From: Mycolicibacterium iranicum
Lineage (GTDB): Bacteria; Actinomycetota; Actinomycetes; Mycobacteriales; Mycobacteriaceae
Reading direction: 5' to 3'
DNA length: 64,000 bases
Assembly: GCF_014190915.1 (NCBI RefSeq)
Contig: NZ_JACHVU010000013.1
Location: 1 to 64,000, forward strand
The position numbers and the translations under genes were made by a program. Positions 1-8,119 of the stretch are shown here, piece by piece. Numbering within the stretch: the stretch's first letter is position 1; every line of letters starts with the position of its first letter. The notes below the pieces were generated by a model. The model did not search any database. It was given only the letters and a program-made list of their open reading frames with translations, and was not told the DNA's origin.

Positions 1-426
1 TTCGAACGTCACGGCCAGCCGATCGGGTCGGGGCGGGAGACCCGCACGATCAGCCGCCGGCTGCGCCGCGCCCTGGAGCATCGCGACCGGTGCTGTGTGG
101 TGCCCGGTTGTGGGGCCACGCGCGGGTTGCATGCCCATCATCTGGTGCATTGGGAAGACGGCGGGCCCGCCGAGTTGGACAACCTGGTGCTGGTCTGTCC
201 CTATCATCATCGTGCTCATCACCGCGGTCTGATCACCCTCACCGGACCCGCGCACCGCCTGGTCGTCACCGACAGCGACGGCGACCCCCTGCCGCCGGGT
301 GCGCTGGCCCGCCCACCCACCACGCCACCACCGGCGGTCGCCCCCTACCGCGGACCCACCGGCGAACATGCGCAGTGGCGCTGGTACGAGCCGTACCGGC
401 CGCAGTCCCCACCGGCGACCAACTAG
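1..426 (+). CDS. 13E12/DUF222-family HNH endonuclease, C-terminal part (5' end outside window)
   Basis: Frame 1 is open from the left edge to the TAG at 424-426, so only the last 141 residues are seen. They carry the HNH nuclease core typical of the mycobacterial 13E12-repeat (DUF222) proteins: a CVVPGC zinc knuckle, the HHLVHWEDGG segment, LDNLVLVCPYHH and the closing RAHHRG. The tail is Pro-rich and ends in an aromatic stretch, as usual in this family. These proteins occur in many copies per mycobacterial genome and their role is not established. The missing part would hold the DUF222 domain. Confidence 0.85.
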   Translation, partial: FERHGQPIGSGRETRTISRRLRRALEHRDRCCVVPGCGATRGLHAHHLVHWEDGGPAELDNLVLVCPYHHRAHHRGLITLTGPAHRLVVTDSDGDPLPPGALARPPTTPPPAVAPYRGPTGEHAQWRWYEPYRPQSPPATN

Positions 427-479
427 CCCGCCCGGGCTTCGGTTAGCGCCACATCACCGACACGTGACAGAATGACGGC

Positions 480-1163
480 GTGCGAGCGGTGCTGTGGGAC
501 ATGGACGGAACGCTCGTGGATTCCGAAAAGCTGTGGGATGTGTCACTTTCCGCGCTCTATGAGTCCTACGGCGCGGAGATGAACCGTGAGACCCGCACCG
601 CGCTCGTCGGCGCTTCCGCCGAGGAGACCATGGTGACCGTCTACACCGAACTCGGTCTGGAACTGGAGCCCGCGGCGATGGCGGAGTCGATCCACTGGCT
701 GCACGAGCACACCGCCGGGCTCTTCGACGAGGGCCTGCCGTGGTGCACCGGGGCCCGCGAGATGCTCGAAGCGCTTGTCGCCGAAGGCACTCCGATGGCG
801 CTGGTCACGAACACCAATCGAAGCCTCGCTGAGCGTGCGCTCAACAGCATTGGGCGACACTACTTCTCGATCACCGTGTGCGGCGACGAGGTCCCCAACG
901 GCAAACCCGCCCCCGACCCGTATCTGCGGGCGGCGGAACTACTCGACGTCGACCCCGCCGACTGTCTGGCCGTAGAGGACTCGGTCACCGGAACCGCTGC
1001 CGCCGAGAAGGCGGGCTGTGCGGTCCTCGTCGTGCCGAACGACGTCCCGGTCCCCGGTGGTCTGCGTCGGCGCCACGTGGGTTCGCTGGCCGACCTCGGC
1101 GTGGAGGACATGCGCAGGATCTATGCCGAGATCGATCGGGAAATGCGGGAGCGCAGCGCCTGA
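480..1163 (+). CDS. HAD-superfamily hydrolase (phosphatase/beta-phosphoglucomutase type)
   Basis: A 227-residue protein from a GTG start. All four HAD motifs are visible: DMDGTLVDSE near residue 8 (nucleophile and acid Asp), the Thr of ALVTNTN, the Lys of NGKPAPDPY, and AVEDS for the Mg-binding acids. The helical cap between motifs I and II places it in subfamily I, with sugar-phosphate phosphatases and beta-phosphoglucomutases. It probably dephosphorylates a small cytosolic phosphometabolite. The substrate cannot be read from the sequence. It lies 119 bp before a sugar transporter, which would suit a sugar-phosphate role, but this is inference. Confidence 0.85.
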   Translation: MRAVLWDMDGTLVDSEKLWDVSLSALYESYGAEMNRETRTALVGASAEETMVTVYTELGLELEPAAMAESIHWLHEHTAGLFDEGLPWCTGAREMLEALVAEGTPMALVTNTNRSLAERALNSIGRHYFSITVCGDEVPNGKPAPDPYLRAAELLDVDPADCLAVEDSVTGTAAAEKAGCAVLVVPNDVPVPGGLRRRHVGSLADLGVEDMRRIYAEIDREMRERSA

Positions 1164-1243
1164 TCACCAACCGGTGACGGTTTGAGCGCGTATAAGCGCC
1201 CACTTTTGGGAACACCCCCGACGGCAAGAAGCGAGTGCTTGAA

Positions 1244-1259
1244 TGTGACTCGTATCACG
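1244..1259. promoter_or_regulatory. CRP-like binding site upstream of the sugar transporter
   Basis: TGTGA (1244-1248), six bases, TCACG (1255-1259). This matches the CRP/Rv3676 consensus TGTGA-N6-TCACA at all but the last base. It ends 23 bp before the chosen ATG of the MFS transporter, a position that would fit repression or a promoter close to the start codon. The site is seen; the regulator is inferred. Confidence 0.5.
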
Positions 1260-1282
1260 CAACGGTGCGGAAAGGTCGTCGC

Positions 1283-2755
1283 ATGGCCGGTCAGGGTGGT
1301 CCAGTCGGGGAGAGTCCCGAAATCTTCGAAGAGGGCCAGGATTTCTCCTCAGGCCGAACGGCGGTGCGGATCGCCTCCGTGGCCGCGCTCGGCGGCCTGC
1401 TCTTCGGCTACGACAGCGCGGTGATCAACGGGGCCGTCGACTCCATTCAGGAGGACTTCGGCATCGGTAACGCCGAGCTGGGTTTCGCAGTCGCGTCCGC
1501 GCTCCTCGGCGCCGCGATCGGTGCGATGACGGCGGGACGGATCGCCGACAGGATCGGGCGCATCGCGGTGATGAAGATCGCCGCGGTGCTGTTCCTGATC
1601 AGCGCGTTCGGCACCGGCTTCGCCCACGAGGTGTGGACCGTGGTGCTGTTCCGCATCGTCGGCGGCGTCGGCGTCGGCGTCGCGTCGGTGATCGCACCGG
1701 CCTACATCGCCGAGACGTCGCCCCCGGGCATCCGCGGCCGGCTCGGCTCGCTGCAACAGCTGGCCATCGTGTCGGGCATCTTCTTGTCCTTCGCGGTCAA
1801 CTATCTGCTGCAATGGCTGGCCGGCGGTGCGAACGAACCTCTGTGGTTCGGGCTCGACGCCTGGCGGTGGATGTTCCTCGCGATGGCCCTCCCGGCGATC
1901 CTGTACGGCACGCTGGCGTTCACGATCCCGGAGTCGCCCCGCTATCTCGTTGCCAGCCACAAGATCCCGGAAGCCCGCCGGGTGCTGACCAAGCTGCTGG
2001 GCCAGAAGAACCTCGAGATCACCATCACCCGGATCCGCGAGACCCTCGAGCGCGAGGACAAGCCGTCGTGGCGAGACATGCGCAAACCCACCGGCGGCAT
2101 CTACGGCATCGTCTGGGTGGGCCTGGGCCTGTCGATCTTCCAGCAGTTCGTCGGCATCAACGTGATCTTCTACTACAGCAATGTGCTGTGGCAGGCCGTC
2201 GGCTTCAGCGCGGACGAGTCGGCGATCTACACCGTCATCACCTCGGTCATCAACGTCCTGACGACGCTGATCGCCATCGCGTTGATCGACAAGATCGGCC
2301 GCAAGCCGCTACTGCTGATCGGCTCATCCGGTATGGCCGTCACGCTGATCACGATGGCCGTCATCTTCGCCAACGCCACGGTCAACCCGGACGGGACGCC
2401 GAGCCTGCCGGGAGCATCCGGCGTCGTCGCTCTCATCGCCGCGAACCTGTTCGTCGTCGCGTTCGGCATGTCCTGGGGCCCGGTGGTCTGGGTGCTGCTC
2501 GGTGAGATGTTCCCGAACCGCATCCGCGCCGCGGCGCTGGGCCTGGCCGCTGCGGGGCAGTGGGCGGCCAACTGGCTGATCACGGTCACGTTCCCGGGTC
2601 TGCGCGAGCACCTCGGTCTGGCCTACGGCTTCTACGGGTTGTGCGCGGTGCTGTCGGGCCTGTTCGTGTGGCGGTGGGTGATGGAGACCAAGGGCGTGTC
2701 GCTGGAGGACATGCACGGAGAGATTCTGCAGCAGAACAAGACCGCGGCCGGCTAG
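1283..2755 (+). CDS. MFS sugar porter (sugar:proton symporter)
   Basis: A 490-residue protein with about 12 hydrophobic segments and the sugar-porter (TC 2.A.1.1) signatures: LLFGYDSAVINGA in TM1, GRIADRIGRI in loop 2-3, PESPRYL after TM6, QQFVGINVIFYYS in TM7, DKIGRKPLL in loop 8-9 and METKGVSLEDM (a PETKG variant) at the end. ATG 1283 is chosen over an upstream in-frame start at 1235, because residues before it are not family-like and AAAGG lies upstream at 1271-1275. It probably imports a hexose, pentose or polyol across the inner membrane with protons. A CRP-like site precedes it, fitting carbon-source control. The exact sugar is unknown. Confidence 0.9.
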   Translation: MAGQGGPVGESPEIFEEGQDFSSGRTAVRIASVAALGGLLFGYDSAVINGAVDSIQEDFGIGNAELGFAVASALLGAAIGAMTAGRIADRIGRIAVMKIAAVLFLISAFGTGFAHEVWTVVLFRIVGGVGVGVASVIAPAYIAETSPPGIRGRLGSLQQLAIVSGIFLSFAVNYLLQWLAGGANEPLWFGLDAWRWMFLAMALPAILYGTLAFTIPESPRYLVASHKIPEARRVLTKLLGQKNLEITITRIRETLEREDKPSWRDMRKPTGGIYGIVWVGLGLSIFQQFVGINVIFYYSNVLWQAVGFSADESAIYTVITSVINVLTTLIAIALIDKIGRKPLLLIGSSGMAVTLITMAVIFANATVNPDGTPSLPGASGVVALIAANLFVVAFGMSWGPVVWVLLGEMFPNRIRAAALGLAAAGQWAANWLITVTFPGLREHLGLAYGFYGLCAVLSGLFVWRWVMETKGVSLEDMHGEILQQNKTAAG

Positions 2756-2840
2756 CTTCGTCCGGCCGCGGGCGGGGGGTCGTGCGTCCGGCCGTCGGCG
2801 ATCGCCCGTGCGAAACCCGATCGCGGCGGCGTGGCCCGGC

Positions 2841-3122
2841 GTGACAGAATTGCCCAACGTGAAGACCTTCGATGCGCTGTTCGCCGAGCTGAGCGAACGG
2901 GCACGCACCCGCCCGGCCGGTAGCGGCACCGTCGCCGCACTCGACAGCGGCGTGCACGGCATCGGCAAGAAGATCCTCGAAGAGGCCGGTGAGGTCTGGC
3001 TGGCCGCCGAGCACGAGAGCGACGACGCACTGGCCGAGGAGATCAGCCAGCTCCTCTACTGGACCCAGGTCCTCATGCTCTCGCGGGGCCTGTCCCTCGA
3101 CGACGTCTACGGGAAGCTCTGA
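2841..3122 (+). CDS. hisE: Phosphoribosyl-ATP pyrophosphatase
   Basis: HisE hydrolyses phosphoribosyl-ATP to phosphoribosyl-AMP, step 2 of histidine synthesis. The sequence shows the family core: VKTFDALFAEL, GKKILEEAGEVWLAAEHES (Mg-binding acids), EEISQLLYWTQVLM and the DDVYGKL end. The GTG at 2841 gives 93 residues, the length I recall for the M. tuberculosis protein; GTG 2859 (87 residues) is the alternative. The stop is one base before the hisG ATG, so the two form a tightly coupled operon for successive early steps of the pathway. Confidence 0.93.
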   Translation: MTELPNVKTFDALFAELSERARTRPAGSGTVAALDSGVHGIGKKILEEAGEVWLAAEHESDDALAEEISQLLYWTQVLMLSRGLSLDDVYGKL

Positions 3123-3123
3123 C

Positions 3124-3969
3124 ATGCTGCGCGTCGCGGTGCCCAACAAGGGGGCGCTCAGCGAGTCGGCCTCGGAGATCCTGTCGGAGGCCGGCTACCG
3201 CCGCCGCAGCGATCCCAAGGATCTGACCGTCGTCGACCCGGCGAACAACGTCGAGTTCTTCTTCCTGCGCCCCAAGGACATCGCCATCTATGTCGGCTCG
3301 GGGGAGCTCGACCTCGGCATCACCGGCCGCGACCTGGCAGCCGACGCCGACGCACCCGTGCGGGAACGGCTGGCGCTCGGCTTCGGCTCGTCGACCTTCC
3401 GCTACGCCGCCCCCGCCGGCCGGGACTGGCAGATCGCCGAACTGGCGGGCAAGCGCATCGCGACGGCGTACCCGAATCTGGTCCGAAAAGATTTGGCCGA
3501 CAAGGGGATCGATGCCACCGTCATCCGTCTCGACGGTGCTGTGGAGATCTCGATCCAGCTCGGGGTGGCAGATGTCATCGCCGACATCGTCGGTTCGGGA
3601 CGAACCCTCGGGTTGCACAACCTGGTGGCCTTCGGCGAATCGCTGTGCGACTCAGAGGCGATTCTGATCGAGCGCGCCGACTCCGATCCGGATCCCGCAC
3701 GCGATCAGCTCGCGGCCCGGGTGCAGGGCGTGGTGTTCGGCCAGCAGTACCTGATGCTCGACTACGACTGCCCCCGCACGGTGCTCGAGAAGGCCACCGC
3801 GGTCACACCCGGTCTCGAATCGCCGACCATCGCGCCGCTGGCGGATCCGGACTGGGTGGCGGTGCGAGCGCTGGTGCCACGCCGCGACGTCAACGCGATC
3901 ATGGACGAGCTGGCGGTCATCGGCGCGAAAGCCATTCTGGCCTCCGACATCCGGTTCTGCCGCTTCTGA
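3124..3969 (+). CDS. hisG: ATP phosphoribosyltransferase, long form
   Basis: HisG joins ATP and PRPP, the first and feedback-controlled step of histidine synthesis. The 281-residue length and the C-terminal regulatory domain (about residues 205-281, from TPGLESPTIAPL to ILASDIRFCRF) mark the long form, which is inhibited by histidine. The catalytic domain begins MLRVAVPNKGALSE, and the PRPP loop is in VADVIADIVGSGRTL. It follows hisE with one base between. The order hisE-hisG matches the mycobacterial arrangement, away from the main his operon. Confidence 0.95.
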   Translation: MLRVAVPNKGALSESASEILSEAGYRRRSDPKDLTVVDPANNVEFFFLRPKDIAIYVGSGELDLGITGRDLAADADAPVRERLALGFGSSTFRYAAPAGRDWQIAELAGKRIATAYPNLVRKDLADKGIDATVIRLDGAVEISIQLGVADVIADIVGSGRTLGLHNLVAFGESLCDSEAILIERADSDPDPARDQLAARVQGVVFGQQYLMLDYDCPRTVLEKATAVTPGLESPTIAPLADPDWVAVRALVPRRDVNAIMDELAVIGAKAILASDIRFCRF

Positions 3970-4036
3970 TCTAGATCGCTCGTCGCGCCCTGAGGCGTGT
4001 TAGCGTCCGGATGTCCCACCACCGCACGGAGGTCCG

Positions 4037-4519
4037 ATGACGCACGTTCTGGTTCTGGTTCTGGCCCTGCTGATCGGTGCGATCGCCGGCCTCCGGGCGA
4101 TGACCGCCCCCGCCGTGGTGGCCTGGGGCGCGATGCTCGGATGGATCGACCTCACCGACAAGTGGTCGGAATGGATGGCGCACCCGATCACCGTGACGGT
4201 CTTGACGATCCTCCTCATCGGGGAGCTCATCACCGACCAGTTGCCGAAGACGCCCAGCCGAAAGGTGCCCCCGCAGTTCATCGCTCGGTTGGTCACCGGC
4301 GGCTTCGCCGGTGCCGTCATCGGCAGTGCGTTCTTCCACACGTTCAGCGCGACCGGCGCCGGCATGGTGGGCGCCGTACTCGGCACCCTCGCCGGCGCCG
4401 AACTGCGCACCCGGCTGGCGAAGTCGAACAACGGCAACGACCGCCCGGGAGCCTTCATCGAAGACGCCATCGCCGTCGGCGGGGGCCTCCTCGTGGCCTT
4501 CCTCGTCAGCCTCGTCTAG
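4037..4519 (+). CDS. DUF4126 integral membrane protein (Rv2120c-like)
   Basis: A 160-residue protein, mostly hydrophobic, with about four membrane segments: MTHVLVLVLALLIGAIAGL at the start, a segment near residues 50-68, the Gly-rich GGFAGAVIGSAFFHTF and GAGMVGAVLGTLAGAEL, and a final GGGLLVAFLVSLV. The RAMTAPAVVAW motif after the first helix is typical of DUF4126. Position after hisG matches Rv2120c in M. tuberculosis. The function is not known. It ends eight bases before the next gene and is probably cotranscribed with it. Confidence 0.8.
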   Translation: MTHVLVLVLALLIGAIAGLRAMTAPAVVAWGAMLGWIDLTDKWSEWMAHPITVTVLTILLIGELITDQLPKTPSRKVPPQFIARLVTGGFAGAVIGSAFFHTFSATGAGMVGAVLGTLAGAELRTRLAKSNNGNDRPGAFIEDAIAVGGGLLVAFLVSLV

Positions 4520-4527
4520 GCGATCCG

Positions 4528-5898
4528 ATGTCCCAGCGATTCGACGCGATCATCATCGGTGCCGGGCAGGCCGGCCCCCCGTTGGCGGGACGGCTGACCG
4601 AAGCCGGCCAGACCGTCGCGGTCATCGAGCGCAAACTCGTCGGCGGAACCTGCGTCAACTACGGCTGTATCCCGACCAAGGCCCTCGTCGCGAGCGCGCA
4701 CGCCGCCCACCTGGCCCGCCGCGGCGCCGACTTCGGTATCGGCACCGCCGACGTCACCGTGGACATGACGGCGGTGAAGGCCCGCAAGGACCGCATCAGC
4801 GGCGACGACCGCGAAGGCCTGGAAACGTGGTTGGACGGTATGGAGGGCGCCACGTTGATCCGCGGGCACGCGCGGTTCGAAGGCCCCCACACCGTCCGCG
4901 TCGACGACCAGGTGCTCGAAGCCGACCGCATCTTCCTCAACGTCGGCGGCCGCGCCGTCGCCCCGGACATGCCGGGACTGGGCGACGTCGACTACCTCAC
5001 CAACGTCGGCATCCTGGACCTCGACGTCGTCCCCGACCACCTCGTCGTCATCGGTGGCAGCTACATCGCGCTGGAGTTCGCGCAGATGTACCGCCGCTTC
5101 GGCGCCGAGGTCACCGTCGTCGAGAAGGGTCCGCGCCTGACCGGTCGCGAGGACGAGGACGTCTCCGCAGCCATCAAGGACATCCTCGAAGCCGAGGGCA
5201 TCACCGTGGTGGTCGGCGCCGATGCGATCAGTTTCGCCAAGTCCGGCGACGGCGTCGCGGTCACGCCGCGCGAGGGGGCCGAACCTATCGTCGGGAGCCA
5301 CTGCCTGGTGGCGGTCGGGCGGCAACCGAACACCGACGACCTAGGGCTCGACGCGGCCGGGGTCGAGACCGACGGCCGCGGGTACATCGTCGTCGACGAT
5401 CAACTTCGGACGAACGTCGACCACATCTGGGCGATGGGCGACTGCAACGGCCGCGGCGCCTTCACCCACACCTCCTACAACGACTTCGAGATCGTCGCCG
5501 CCAACCTTCTCGACGACGATCCGCGCCGCGTGAGCGACCGCATCACGACCTACGCCCTCTACATCGATCCGCCGCTCGGACGCGCAGGAATGTCGGTCGA
5601 CGAGGTTCGCAGATCCGGCCGAAAAGCGTTGGTGGCCAAGCGTCCCATGACGCGCGTCGGGCGTGCCGTGGAAAAGGGGGAGACACAGGGCTTCATGAAG
5701 GTGGTCGTCGACGCCGAGACCGAGGAGATCCTCGGGGCCGCGATTCTCGGGGTCGGTGGCGACGAGGTGGTGCACTCCCTGCTCGACGTGATGACCGCCA
5801 AGCTGCCCTACACCGCGATCTCGCGGACCATGCACATCCACCCCACGGTGAGCGAGCTGGTGCCCACGTTGCTGCAGGACCTCAAGCCCCTCACCTAG
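4528..5898 (+). CDS. FAD-dependent pyridine nucleotide-disulfide oxidoreductase (mercuric reductase-like)
   Basis: A 456-residue class I flavoprotein disulfide reductase. Seen: the FAD-binding IIIGAGQAGPPLAGRL (residues 8-23), the redox-active GGTCVNYGCIPTK with a CX4C pair, the NAD(P)H-binding VIGGSYIALEFAQMYRRFG, the second FAD motif IWAMGDCNG, and the C-terminal dimerisation domain with the active-site MHIHPTVSE (His-x-His-Pro-Thr). There is no N-terminal metal-binding domain and no C-terminal Cys pair of true MerA. It could be a dihydrolipoamide-type or quinone/thiol reductase; the substrate is not assignable. It differs from mycothione reductase in having this MerA-like active-site surround. 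Confidence 0.88.
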   Translation: MSQRFDAIIIGAGQAGPPLAGRLTEAGQTVAVIERKLVGGTCVNYGCIPTKALVASAHAAHLARRGADFGIGTADVTVDMTAVKARKDRISGDDREGLETWLDGMEGATLIRGHARFEGPHTVRVDDQVLEADRIFLNVGGRAVAPDMPGLGDVDYLTNVGILDLDVVPDHLVVIGGSYIALEFAQMYRRFGAEVTVVEKGPRLTGREDEDVSAAIKDILEAEGITVVVGADAISFAKSGDGVAVTPREGAEPIVGSHCLVAVGRQPNTDDLGLDAAGVETDGRGYIVVDDQLRTNVDHIWAMGDCNGRGAFTHTSYNDFEIVAANLLDDDPRRVSDRITTYALYIDPPLGRAGMSVDEVRRSGRKALVAKRPMTRVGRAVEKGETQGFMKVVVDAETEEILGAAILGVGGDEVVHSLLDVMTAKLPYTAISRTMHIHPTVSELVPTLLQDLKPLT

Positions 5899-5908
5899 CG
5901 AGACCCCC

Positions 5909-5936
5909 TTGACTGTGGCTTGCGTCACAGTAATAT
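5909..5936 (+). promoter_or_regulatory. Sigma-A type promoter of the TetR-R2lox operon
   Basis: TTGACT at 5909-5914 and TAATAT at 5931-5936 are separated by 16 bases. Both hexamers are close to the sigma-70/sigma-A consensus, unusually clear for so GC-rich a genome. The start codon of the TetR gene is 33 bases after the -10 box, with a GGAGG ribosome site at 5960-5964. Confidence 0.65.
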
Positions 5937-5948
5937 GACCACTGGTCA
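5936..5948. promoter_or_regulatory. Palindromic operator overlapping the -10 box (TetR autoregulation)
   Basis: TGACCA-C-TGGTCA is a perfect 6+1+6 inverted repeat. It starts on the last base of the -10 hexamer and covers the likely transcription start, so bound repressor would block transcription. The next gene encodes a TetR-family repressor, making it the obvious candidate ligand. The palindrome is seen; the pairing is inferred. Confidence 0.6.
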
Positions 5949-5968
5949 CATCAAGCCTTGGAGGCGCG

Positions 5969-6667
5969 ATGCCGACGGTGACATGGTCTCGTCTCGGTGC
6001 GGATCGACGCACGGCGGTGATCGCTGCGGCCGAGGCGGAGTTCGCCGCGCACGGGTTCTCGGCGGGCAGCCTGAACGTGATCGCCCGGCGCGCGGGTGTC
6101 GCGAAAGGCAGTCTGTTCCAATACTTCGCGGACAAGCGGGACCTCTACGCCTTCATCACGGACGTCGGCAGCCAGCGGGTGCGGGCCCACATGGAGGACC
6201 AGATCGCCCGCCTCGATCCCACCCGGCCGTTCTTCGAATTCCTGACAGATCTCCTCGACGTGTGGGTCGCCTACTTCGCCGAGCACCCCCGTGATCGCGC
6301 ATTGCACGCCGCAGCCAGTTTCGAGGTCGACACCGACGCGCGGGTCAGCGTGCGCGCCGTGGTGCACCGGCACTATCTGCAGGTGTTGCGTCCCTTGGTC
6401 CGCGACGCCCAGGTCCGCGGCGACCTGCGCGCCGACGCCGACACCGACGCGCTGCTCTCGCTGCTGCTGATGCTGCTGCCGCACCTCGCGCTGGCGCCCT
6501 ACGTGCGCGGCATGGACCCGCTGCTGGGGCTCGACGACATCTCGCCGGATCAGCCTGCCCTCGTCGTGCGCCGTTACGTCGCCGTGCTCGCAGCGGCATT
6601 TGCTTCACGGACCGGGGACGCCCCGCAGGCCGTGACACGGAAGAACACCGAAGGAGTGAACACATGA
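5969..6667 (+). CDS. TetR-family transcriptional regulator (Rv0232-like)
   Basis: A 232-residue protein with an N-terminal TetR helix-turn-helix: RRTAVIAAAEAEFAAHGFSAGSLNVIARRAGVAKGSLFQYFADKRDLYAFI (about residues 13-62). The C-terminal half is the variable helical ligand-binding domain. Its TGA overlaps the ATG of the R2lox gene (ATGA at 6664-6667), so the two are translationally coupled. In M. tuberculosis Rv0232 and Rv0233 have the same order. It probably represses itself and R2lox through the palindrome at 5936-5948. The inducing ligand is unknown; a fatty acid or hydrophobic compound would fit the oxidase, but this is conjecture. Confidence 0.88.
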   Translation: MPTVTWSRLGADRRTAVIAAAEAEFAAHGFSAGSLNVIARRAGVAKGSLFQYFADKRDLYAFITDVGSQRVRAHMEDQIARLDPTRPFFEFLTDLLDVWVAYFAEHPRDRALHAAASFEVDTDARVSVRAVVHRHYLQVLRPLVRDAQVRGDLRADADTDALLSLLLMLLPHLALAPYVRGMDPLLGLDDISPDQPALVVRRYVAVLAAAFASRTGDAPQAVTRKNTEGVNT

Positions 6668-7602
6668 ACAGAGCACGCTCGGACTCGCTGGCCGCGGGCG
6701 GCCTGAACTGGAACAGCTTGCCGCTGAGGCTGTTTGCGGGCGGCAACGCGAAATTCTGGGACCCGGCCGACATCGACTTCTCGCGCGACCGCGCCGACTG
6801 GGAGTCGCTGTCGGAGGTGGAGCGGCACTGGGCGACGCGGCTGTGTGCCGAGTTCATCGCCGGCGAGGAGGCGGTCACCCAGGACATCCAGCCGTTCATG
6901 GCGGCGATGCGGGCCGAGGGGCGGCTCGGTGACGAGATGTACCTGACCCAGTTCGCATTCGAGGAGGCCAAACACACCCAGGTGTTCCGGATGTGGCTCG
7001 ACGCGGTGGGGATGACCGAAGATCTGCAGGGATACCTCGACGATCTGCCGGCCTACCGGCAGATGTTCTACGAGGAGTTGCCCGCCTCGCTGGACGCACT
7101 GAGCGGCGACCCGTCCCCGGCGGCACAGGTACGGGCATCGGTCACGTACAACCACGTCATCGAGGGGATGATGGCGCTGACGGGATACTATGCGTGGCAC
7201 CGCATCTGCGTGGACCGCGGCATCCTGCCGGGGATGCAGGAGCTCGTCCGCAGGATCGGCGACGACGAACGTCGTCACATGGCGTGGGGCACCTTCACGT
7301 GCCGGCGCCACGTCGCCGCCGACGATGCCAACTGGGCGGTGTTCGAGTCGCGGATGAACGAGCTCATCCCGCTGGCGCTGCGCAACACCGAGGACGCGTT
7401 CGCGTTGTACGAAGAGATTCCGTTCGGTCTGTCCATGGACGAGTTCCAGCAGTACGCCGCCGACAAGGGGATGCGCCGGTTCGGCACCATCAGCAGTGCG
7501 CGCGGTCGCCCGCTGGAGGAGATCGATCTCGACTATTCGCCGCTGCACCTGGAGGACGCCTTCGCCGACGAGGACCGCGCGTCGCTGGCGTCCTCGGCGT
7601 GA
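6664..7602 (+). CDS. R2-like ligand-binding oxidase, Mn/Fe (Rv0233-like)
   Basis: A 312-residue ferritin-fold protein of the R2lox group, which assembles a Mn/Fe cofactor and binds a long-chain fatty acid; it is not a working ribonucleotide reductase subunit. Every metal ligand known for Rv0233 falls at the same number here: E68, E101, H104, E167, E202 and H205. The Val71 and Tyr162 that form the unusual ether cross-link are also present. The protein is cytosolic and the physiological reaction is unknown. Older annotations call this family NrdB or NrdF; the ligand pattern and TetR neighbour argue against that. Confidence 0.93.
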   Translation: MNRARSDSLAAGGLNWNSLPLRLFAGGNAKFWDPADIDFSRDRADWESLSEVERHWATRLCAEFIAGEEAVTQDIQPFMAAMRAEGRLGDEMYLTQFAFEEAKHTQVFRMWLDAVGMTEDLQGYLDDLPAYRQMFYEELPASLDALSGDPSPAAQVRASVTYNHVIEGMMALTGYYAWHRICVDRGILPGMQELVRRIGDDERRHMAWGTFTCRRHVAADDANWAVFESRMNELIPLALRNTEDAFALYEEIPFGLSMDEFQQYAADKGMRRFGTISSARGRPLEEIDLDYSPLHLEDAFADEDRASLASSA

Positions 7603-7606
7603 GGGC

Positions 7607-8119
7607 TCAGCGGCAAGCGGCGCGCAGCAGCCGCAGCTGACCGATCTCGGCGGCGTTCTTCGTCAGCTCGACCGTCACCCACAGCACGGTGTCAGCGACC
7701 GTCCTGCCGCTCGACTCCGGCCAGGGGAAGCCCGTGGGCGCGGCAAGGTCGTCAGACGTCAACGCCGACATCGTGTTTCGCCACTGCGCGGCCAGGTCCC
7801 GCACCCTCGCCGTGGCCTGCTCGCCCGTCCCGGCCCACCGTATCGACGTCGGCTCCGGCAGTTCATCGCCCGCCAGCGTCGCGATGGCCGCGCTCCACCA
7901 GAAGTCGATGTGCCACGTCAACCACGCGATCGTCGGCACCGGCACGGGGTCGGGTTCGACTTCGGCAAAGTCCGCGACCCAGGTGCCGTCCTCGCCGCGG
8001 TGGACCGTCCAGCACAGATCGGCGGGCTCCCAAAGGAAGTCGGCCTCGGTCAGCGCATCGAGGTGCAGTTCGGTCAGCGCCCACGCGAGGTCGAACTGAC
8101 GACGCACCTCGTCGAGCAT
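7607..8119 (-). CDS. DinB/YfiT-like four-helix protein
   Basis: Starting at ATG 8119, which overlaps the TGA of the upstream thioesterase by one base, the product is 170 residues. An in-frame ATG at 8152 would add 11 residues and lie inside the preceding gene. The sequence has the DinB-type layout: an N-terminal helix LDEVRRQFDLAWALTELHL, TIAWLTWHIDFWW (His in a metal-site position), and a late TVADTVLWVTVELTKNAAEIGQLRLL helix with an expected third ligand shifted to Glu/Asn. Some family members are thiol-dependent metalloenzymes, such as mycothiol transferases. Here function is unassigned. It ends four bases from R2lox, which converges on it. Confidence 0.7.
   Translation of the reverse strand: MLDEVRRQFDLAWALTELHLDALTEADFLWEPADLCWTVHRGEDGTWVADFAEVEPDPVPVPTIAWLTWHIDFWWSAAIATLAGDELPEPTSIRWAGTGEQATARVRDLAAQWRNTMSALTSDDLAAPTGFPWPESSGRTVADTVLWVTVELTKNAAEIGQLRLLRAACR

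Noticed and set aside
3968..3977. GATCTAGATC palindrome after hisG as terminator or operator
   Set aside because: It is a 10-base restriction-like palindrome without GC stem or T-run, too short to support a function.
6664..7602. Class Ib ribonucleotide reductase small subunit (nrdF/nrdB)
   Set aside because: The metal and cross-link residues (E68, V71, E101, H104, Y162, E167, E202, H205) are those of R2lox, and no nrdE or nrdI is nearby.
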